DNA from: Streptomyces sp. RB17
GTDB lineage: Bacteria > Actinomycetota > Actinomycetes > Streptomycetales > Streptomycetaceae
Direction: 5' to 3'
NCBI RefSeq assembly: GCF_009604455.1
Contig: NZ_WEGL01000001.1
Location: 1,364,001 to 1,428,000, forward strand
DNA: 64,000 nucleotides
This document shows positions 59,790 through 64,000 of the stretch, one piece after another; position 1 is the first letter of the stretch, and every line of letters begins with the position of its first letter. A model generated the notes under the pieces. That model made no database searches. It worked only from the letters and a program-made list of their open reading frames with translations, and had not been told where the DNA came from. Both the position numbers and the translations under genes were made by a program.

Positions 59790-61319
59790 GTGGCAGCAGC
59801 ACCAGTCTGGAGTGTCGACCCGCGTACCGGGAAGCAGCGTGAACAGGTTGCGGTGGAGGCCACAGCCCAGGAGGTGGACACGGCGGTCCGCGCGGCCCAC
59901 GCCGTGCGCGGCGCCCTCGCCGACCGCGCGGTGCGCTCCGCCTTCCTGCGCTCGGCCGCCGCGGGCCTGGAGGCGGCCAGGGACGGCCTGGTCGAGACCG
60001 CCGACGCCGAGACCGCCCTCGGCCCGGTCCGCCTCACCGGCGAACTCGCCCGCACCAGCTACCAGCTGCGGGCCTTCGCCGGCATCGTCGACGAGGGCGC
60101 CTTCCTCGACGTCGTCATCGACCACCCCGACGACACGGCGACCCCGCCCGTGCCGGACCTGCGCCGCTACAAGGTGCCGCTCGGCGTCGTCGCCGTCTAC
60201 TCCGCCTCCAACTTCCCCTTCGCCTTCTCCGTCGCCGGCGGCGACACCGCGAGCGCGCTCGCCGCGGGCTGCCCGGTCGTCGTCAAGGCCCATCCCGACC
60301 ACCCGGCCCTGTCCGAGCTGGTCGCCAAGGTGCTGCGCCGGGCCGCAGCCGAGCACGGCATCCCCGAGGGCGTCGTCGGCCTGGTGCACGGCTTCGAGGC
60401 GGGCGTCGAGCTGATCAAGCACCCCTTGGTCGCCGCGGCGGGCTTCACCGGTTCGGTACGGGGCGGACGCGCCCTCTTCGACGCGGCCGCCGCGCGGCCG
60501 GTGCCGATCCCGTTCCACGGCGAGCTGGGCTCGCTGAACCCGGTCCTGGTGACCGAGGCCGCCGCCGCCGAGCGCGCCGAGGAGATCGGCACCGGGCTCG
60601 CCGGGTCGATGACGCTGGGGGTCGGGCAGTTCTGCGTGAAGCCCGGTCTGGTGCTGGTGCCGTCCGGCGCGGCGGGCGACGGCCTGGTCAAGGCCCTGAC
60701 GGCCGCGGTGAGCAACACCGAGGCGGGCGTGCTGCTGGACCACCGGATGCGGGACAACTTCATCGCCGGGGTGGCCGAGCGCGCCCAGCTCCCCGAGGTG
60801 GACTCCCCGGTCACCCCGGGCGCGGGCGGCGCGCACACGGTCAGCGCCGGGTTCCTCACGGTGCCGGCGGGCAGGCTGGCCGAAGAGGGGGCCTACGACC
60901 AACTCCTGGAGGAGTGCTTCGGGCCGGTCACCGTGGTGGTCCGCTATGAGGACGAGGGTGAGGCGGCGTCGGTCCTGTCCCGGCTGCCGGGCAACCTGAC
61001 GGCGACCGTACAACTGTCCGCCGAGGAGGCGGCCGGCGAGGGGCGCGGCGCGGAGATCCTCACCGAGCTGACTCCGCTGGCCGGACGTGTGGTGGTCAAC
61101 GCGTGGCCGACGGGGGTCGCGGTGGCACCGGCCCAGCACCACGGCGGGCCGTACCCCGCGACGACCTCCACCTCCACCTCCGTGGGCGGTACCGCCATCG
61201 AGCGGTGGCTGCGGCCGGTCGCCTACCAGAACGCGCCGTCGGCCCTGCTGCCGGCCGAGCTGAAGGACGACAACCCGCTGGGACTTCCCCGGAGGTTCAA
61301 CGGGGTTCTGGAGCGATAG
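59790..61319 (+). CDS. NADP-type aldehyde dehydrogenase (alpha-ketoglutarate semialdehyde type)
   Basis: 509 residues. Catalytic Cys in SMTLGVGQFCVKPGLVLVP, catalytic Glu in IPFHGELGSLNPVLVTE, cofactor segment SASNFPFAFSVAGGDTASALAAGCPVVVKAHPDHP. These fit the alpha-ketoglutarate semialdehyde dehydrogenase group of sugar-acid pathways, with the diagnostic F-C-V-K-P-G. GTG 59790 follows GGAGGG. It would finish the routes started by udh/kdgD and by the IlvD-type dehydratase/aldolase pair, yielding alpha-ketoglutarate. Divergent from iclR. Confidence 0.9.
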   Translation: MAAAPVWSVDPRTGKQREQVAVEATAQEVDTAVRAAHAVRGALADRAVRSAFLRSAAAGLEAARDGLVETADAETALGPVRLTGELARTSYQLRAFAGIVDEGAFLDVVIDHPDDTATPPVPDLRRYKVPLGVVAVYSASNFPFAFSVAGGDTASALAAGCPVVVKAHPDHPALSELVAKVLRRAAAEHGIPEGVVGLVHGFEAGVELIKHPLVAAAGFTGSVRGGRALFDAAAARPVPIPFHGELGSLNPVLVTEAAAAERAEEIGTGLAGSMTLGVGQFCVKPGLVLVPSGAAGDGLVKALTAAVSNTEAGVLLDHRMRDNFIAGVAERAQLPEVDSPVTPGAGGAHTVSAGFLTVPAGRLAEEGAYDQLLEECFGPVTVVVRYEDEGEAASVLSRLPGNLTATVQLSAEEAAGEGRGAEILTELTPLAGRVVVNAWPTGVAVAPAQHHGGPYPATTSTSTSVGGTAIERWLRPVAYQNAPSALLPAELKDDNPLGLPRRFNGVLER

Positions 61320-61364
61320 CGCGGACCCCGACCTTCCGCCGAGACGCGCTGAGACAATCGGACC

Positions 61365-61973
61365 ATGGACGTGAAACTCCCTGAACTCCCCTTCCCCCTG
61401 CGCACATACGGGCCCGACGGGCACTGGTCCTACGAGGACGGCGTGCTCACCGGCTGGGCCGGCCCCCGGCAGGACCGGTTCGTCACGCCCACCGGGGAGG
61501 CCCTGGACCCCGCCTCCGACGCACCCCGGCTGCTCGGTGCGCCGGAAGGCGACTTCCAGTTGATCGCGCGGGTCACGGTCGGGTTCAACGCGTCCTTCGA
61601 CGCGGGCGTGCTCTACGTCCATGTGGGCGAGCGGGCCTGGGCCAAGCTCTGTCTGGAGTACTCCCCGGACGTGCCCACCGTCTGCACGGTGGTCACCCGG
61701 GGACACTCCGACGACGCCAACTCCTTCACGGTGGAAGGGAGTTCGGTGTGGCTGCGGGTCAGCAGGACCGGGCGGGCCTTCGCCTTCCACGCCTCCCGGG
61801 ACGGCGAGTGCTGGACCTTCGTCCGGCTGTTCACCCTCGGCGGCGAGAAGGAGACCGGTGACGCGCTGGTCGGCTTCATGACCCAGGCGCCGCTGGGGGA
61901 GGGGTGCGTGGTCACGTACGACCACCTCGAGTTCAGGACGTCCTGGCCGAGCGACCTGCGAGACGGAAGCTGA
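61365..61973 (+). CDS. DUF1349 concanavalin-like domain protein
   Basis: 202 residues, cytosolic, a single DUF1349 beta-sandwich: FQLIARVTVGFNASFDAGVLYVHVGERAWAKLCLEYSPDVP, SSVWLRVSRTGRAFAFHASRDGECWTFVRLF and GFMTQAPLGEGCVVTYDHLEFR. Family members bind or act on small carbohydrates, but no activity is proven. It follows aldH after 45 bases in the same direction. Its last 41 bases overlap the convergent MFS gene. Confidence 0.88.
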   Translation: MDVKLPELPFPLRTYGPDGHWSYEDGVLTGWAGPRQDRFVTPTGEALDPASDAPRLLGAPEGDFQLIARVTVGFNASFDAGVLYVHVGERAWAKLCLEYSPDVPTVCTVVTRGHSDDANSFTVEGSSVWLRVSRTGRAFAFHASRDGECWTFVRLFTLGGEKETGDALVGFMTQAPLGEGCVVTYDHLEFRTSWPSDLRDGS

Positions 61974-63321
61974 GCGCGAACGTCACCGTGAGCAGGGCCG
62001 CGCCGACGGCCAGGCTCCAGCGCATACCGGCCTGGAAGCCGTGTCCGAGCAGCGCTCCGAACACCGCGATGCCCAGGCCGCCGGCCACCTGCCGGGCCGA
62101 GTTGAGCACCCCGGCCGCCAGGCCCGCCCGCTCGGCGGGTACGGCGTCCATCATCGCGGCGGTCAGCGGCGGGACCGTCAGCGCGCAGCCCAGCGCCAGC
62201 GGCACCAGCAGCACGGACACCAGGGCCGGGGGCGTGCCGGCGTCGACGTACAGCAGCAGGAGCAGGCCGGCGACGGCGAGCGGCTGGCCCACCAGCATCG
62301 GCAGCCGGGGGCCGTAGCGGCCCGCGAGCTTGCCCGCCACCACGTTCGTCACCCCGATCAGACCCGTCATCGGCAGGAACATCAGCCCGGCGTACAGCGC
62401 GGAGTGGCCCTGGACCTGCTGGAAGAAGAGCGAGAAGACGAACACCATGCTGTAGAACGCCACGCTGACCGCGGAGCCCACCGCGACGGCCGTGGCCACG
62501 GTCCGGTCGCGGAACAGGCCGAGGGGCACCACCGGATGGGGCCGGCGCGCCTCGATGCGCAGGAACGCCGCGCCCGCGAGAACGGCCACCGCCAGTGCCG
62601 CCCGGCCCGCCGTCCCGCCCTCGATCACCGCGAAGGTCAGGGACACCAGGGCCGCCACCGCCGTCAGCTGGCCGGGCAGATCCAGCGGTGCCGGGCGCGG
62701 CCGCGAGCGCGGGGCGCGGACGAGCAGGGCCAGGATCGCGGCGCCCACCGGCAGGTTGACGAAGAAGATGCCGCGCCAGTCCCAGACGGTGGTCAGCGCA
62801 CCGCCCGCCACCGGACCGAGGGCCACGGCGAGCGAACCGCCCGCCGCCCAGGCCGCCACCGCGCGGGCCCGCCGTGCCGGTTCCCGGTACGCCTGCCGCA
62901 CCAGCGCCAGCGACGCCGGGAGCACCACGGCCGCCGCGACGCCCTGGACCACCCGCGCGCCGATCAGGGCCGGCAGATTCGGCGCCAGCCCGCAGGCCGC
63001 CGAGGCGAGCGTGAACACCGTGGTGCCCAGCGCGAACGCCCGGCTCGCCCCGGCCCGGTCGGAGAAGGCCCCGGTGGACAGCATCAGCGCCGCGAAGGCC
63101 AGCGTGTAGGCGTCGACCACCCACTGCAGGCCGGACATCCCGCCGCCCAGGGCCGAGCCGATGGCGGGCAGGGCCACGTTGACCACGGACGCGTCGAGGC
63201 AGATCAGCGCGAAGCCGAGCAGGGCGGCGGTGAGGGTGAGCGGGGCGGAGGACCGGGTGGGCTCCAAGTCACCTTCCGCAGGGGCGAGTTGGCCGACCCT
63301 GGGCATCTGATTCGTTGACAT
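61933..63321 (-). CDS. MFS drug exporter (14-helix DHA2 type)
   Basis: 462 residues with about 14 hydrophobic segments. Motif C-like region GARVVQGVAAAVVLPASLALV, motif A-like ALMLSTGAFSDRAGASRAFALG, and LDASVVNVALPAIGSALGGGMSGLQWVVDAYTLAFAAL at the start are DHA2 hallmarks. Probable proton-coupled efflux of a hydrophobic drug or metabolite. I chose ATG 63321, just behind a GGGGG run. It is divergent from the GlxA-type regulator. Confidence 0.92.
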   Translation of the reverse strand: MSTNQMPRVGQLAPAEGDLEPTRSSAPLTLTAALLGFALICLDASVVNVALPAIGSALGGGMSGLQWVVDAYTLAFAALMLSTGAFSDRAGASRAFALGTTVFTLASAACGLAPNLPALIGARVVQGVAAAVVLPASLALVRQAYREPARRARAVAAWAAGGSLAVALGPVAGGALTTVWDWRGIFFVNLPVGAAILALLVRAPRSRPRPAPLDLPGQLTAVAALVSLTFAVIEGGTAGRAALAVAVLAGAAFLRIEARRPHPVVPLGLFRDRTVATAVAVGSAVSVAFYSMVFVFSLFFQQVQGHSALYAGLMFLPMTGLIGVTNVVAGKLAGRYGPRLPMLVGQPLAVAGLLLLLYVDAGTPPALVSVLLVPLALGCALTVPPLTAAMMDAVPAERAGLAAGVLNSARQVAGGLGIAVFGALLGHGFQAGMRWSLAVGAALLTVTFALSFRLAGRSARTS

Positions 63322-63391
63322 GCCCCCATGCTGCGGATTCCGGCTGCCGTACAGTAGTGGCCTGAATGCCACGCATCCGGAGGTTCTGGCC

Positions 63392-64000
63392 ATGCCGCAC
63401 CGTGTCGCCGTCATCGCGCCTTCGCCGGTGTCGATGTTCAACCTCGCGATCCCCGAGATGCTGTTCGGCAAGGTGGAGGTGGACGGCCGGCCGGGCTACG
63501 AGGTGCTCGTCTGCGCCGCCGACCCGGGCCCGGTCCCCACCACCGGCGGTCTCGACCTGTCCGTGCGCCACGGGCTCGACGCCCTGCGGGAGGCGGACAC
63601 GGTGGTCGTCGCGGGCACCGGCGCCCCGTTCGAGCCGGAGCCCCGGATCGTGGCCGCCGTCCGGGAGGCCGCCGACGCCGGCAAGCGGATCGCCTCCATC
63701 TGCACCGGCGCCTTCCAGCTCGCCGAGGCGGGCCTGCTGCACGGCCGCAGGGCCACCACGTACTGGGCGCACGCCGACGAACTGCGCAAGCGGTACCCGC
63801 AGGTGCACCTCCAGGGCGACGTCCTGTACGTCCAGGACGGGCCGTACCTCACCTCCTCCGGCTACGCCGCCGGCATCGACCTGTGCCTGCACATCATCCG
63901 CACCGACTACGGCGCCGCCGTCGCCAACGAGGTCGCCCGCCTTGCCCTGGTCGCCCCGGTCCGCCCCGGCGGCCAGACCCAGTTCACCCACACCCCGCTG
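63392..64000 (+). CDS. GlxA-family regulator (DJ-1/PfpI plus AraC), partial
   Basis: Reads off the end of the window. From ATG 63392, behind GGAGG (63379-63383): MPHRVAVIAPSPVSMFNLAI and a DJ-1/PfpI-like domain with VVVAGTGAPFEP and the nucleophile-elbow ASICTGAFQLAEAGLLHGRRATTYWAHADEL, then SSGYAAGIDLCLHIIRTDYGA. The expected C-terminal AraC helix-turn-helix lies beyond base 64000. Such proteins respond to small molecules. Its divergent MFS exporter is the likely target. Confidence 0.9.
   Translation, partial: MPHRVAVIAPSPVSMFNLAIPEMLFGKVEVDGRPGYEVLVCAADPGPVPTTGGLDLSVRHGLDALREADTVVVAGTGAPFEPEPRIVAAVREAADAGKRIASICTGAFQLAEAGLLHGRRATTYWAHADELRKRYPQVHLQGDVLYVQDGPYLTSSGYAAGIDLCLHIIRTDYGAAVANEVARLALVAPVRPGGQTQFTHTPL

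Overview
The window looks like a chromosomal segment of a Streptomyces (or a very close relative). It is very GC-rich, uses many GTG and TTG starts, has many 4-base ATGA/GTGA gene overlaps, and carries families typical of the genus: MDMPI/mycothiol-type protein, DUF3618, DUF6010, TerD fusions, sugar ABC importers without their own ATPase, a pSAM2-type integration module, a class I lanthipeptide locus and a GlxA-type regulator. No rRNA, canonical tRNA or CRISPR array is visible.

Layout. (1) 1-5.25 kb is a mosaic of broken genes. A membrane-protein gene is split by an inserted tetR/NTF2 pair. Next come the tail of an FAD-dependent oxidoreductase, then two nested remnants of pSAM2-like integrative elements (repSA tail, xis, decayed integrase; then an xis tail and one intact integrase). 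(2) 5.5-11.4 kb is a co-directional carbon/redox block: universal stress protein, Zn-alcohol dehydrogenase, GH15, a second glucose-6-phosphate dehydrogenase, gluconokinase. (3) 11.4-21.3 kb holds ordinary chromosomal genes: HAD protein, DapA-type aldolase, an apolipoprotein-like repeat protein, an ArsR/SRPBCC pair, a secreted nuclease, and a Tat-secreted PhoX-type phosphatase behind a PHO-box-like repeat. (4) 21.37-23.3 kb is a Ro60 (TROVE/vWA) ribonucleoprotein locus. A Y RNA with a circularly permuted tRNA-like module lies directly upstream, with a second structured RNA element beside it. (5) 23.5-31 kb: TetR, a double TerD protein, and a DeoR-controlled polyol/sugar ABC operon with its dehydrogenase. 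(6) 31-34.7 kb: uronate dehydrogenase and 5-dehydro-4-deoxyglucarate dehydratase, followed by a 36-bp minisatellite and an unrecognised gene. (7) 36-44.7 kb: a compact class I lanthipeptide cluster (lanA, lanB, lanC, lanT) behind a T-free A/C-rich tract. (8) 44.8-51.4 kb: a sugar-acid operon (GntR, DHDPS-family aldolase, IlvD/Edd dehydratase) and a hemicellulose block (PmoA-like, GH43). Transporter and oxidoreductase genes of this block survive only as stubs behind two LacI-type operators. (9) 51.4-64 kb: secreted acid phosphatase, purine permease, class B PBP, a two-component operon, GNAT, IclR with a divergent aldehyde dehydrogenase, DUF1349, MFS exporter and the start of a GlxA regulator.

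How the parts fit. Uronate dehydrogenase, KdgD, the GntR-linked aldolase and IlvD-type dehydratase, and the IclR-linked aldehyde dehydrogenase together cover most of an oxidative, non-phosphorylating route from uronic acids and pentonic acids through alpha-ketoglutarate semialdehyde to alpha-ketoglutarate. A 16-bp operator-like element shared by the udh/kdgD and iclR/aldH promoters hints at one IclR-type regulator for both. The Ro60/Y RNA pair is the clearest RNA-biology system here. The lanthipeptide precursor (54 aa, five Cys) is the clearest candidate for a new product.
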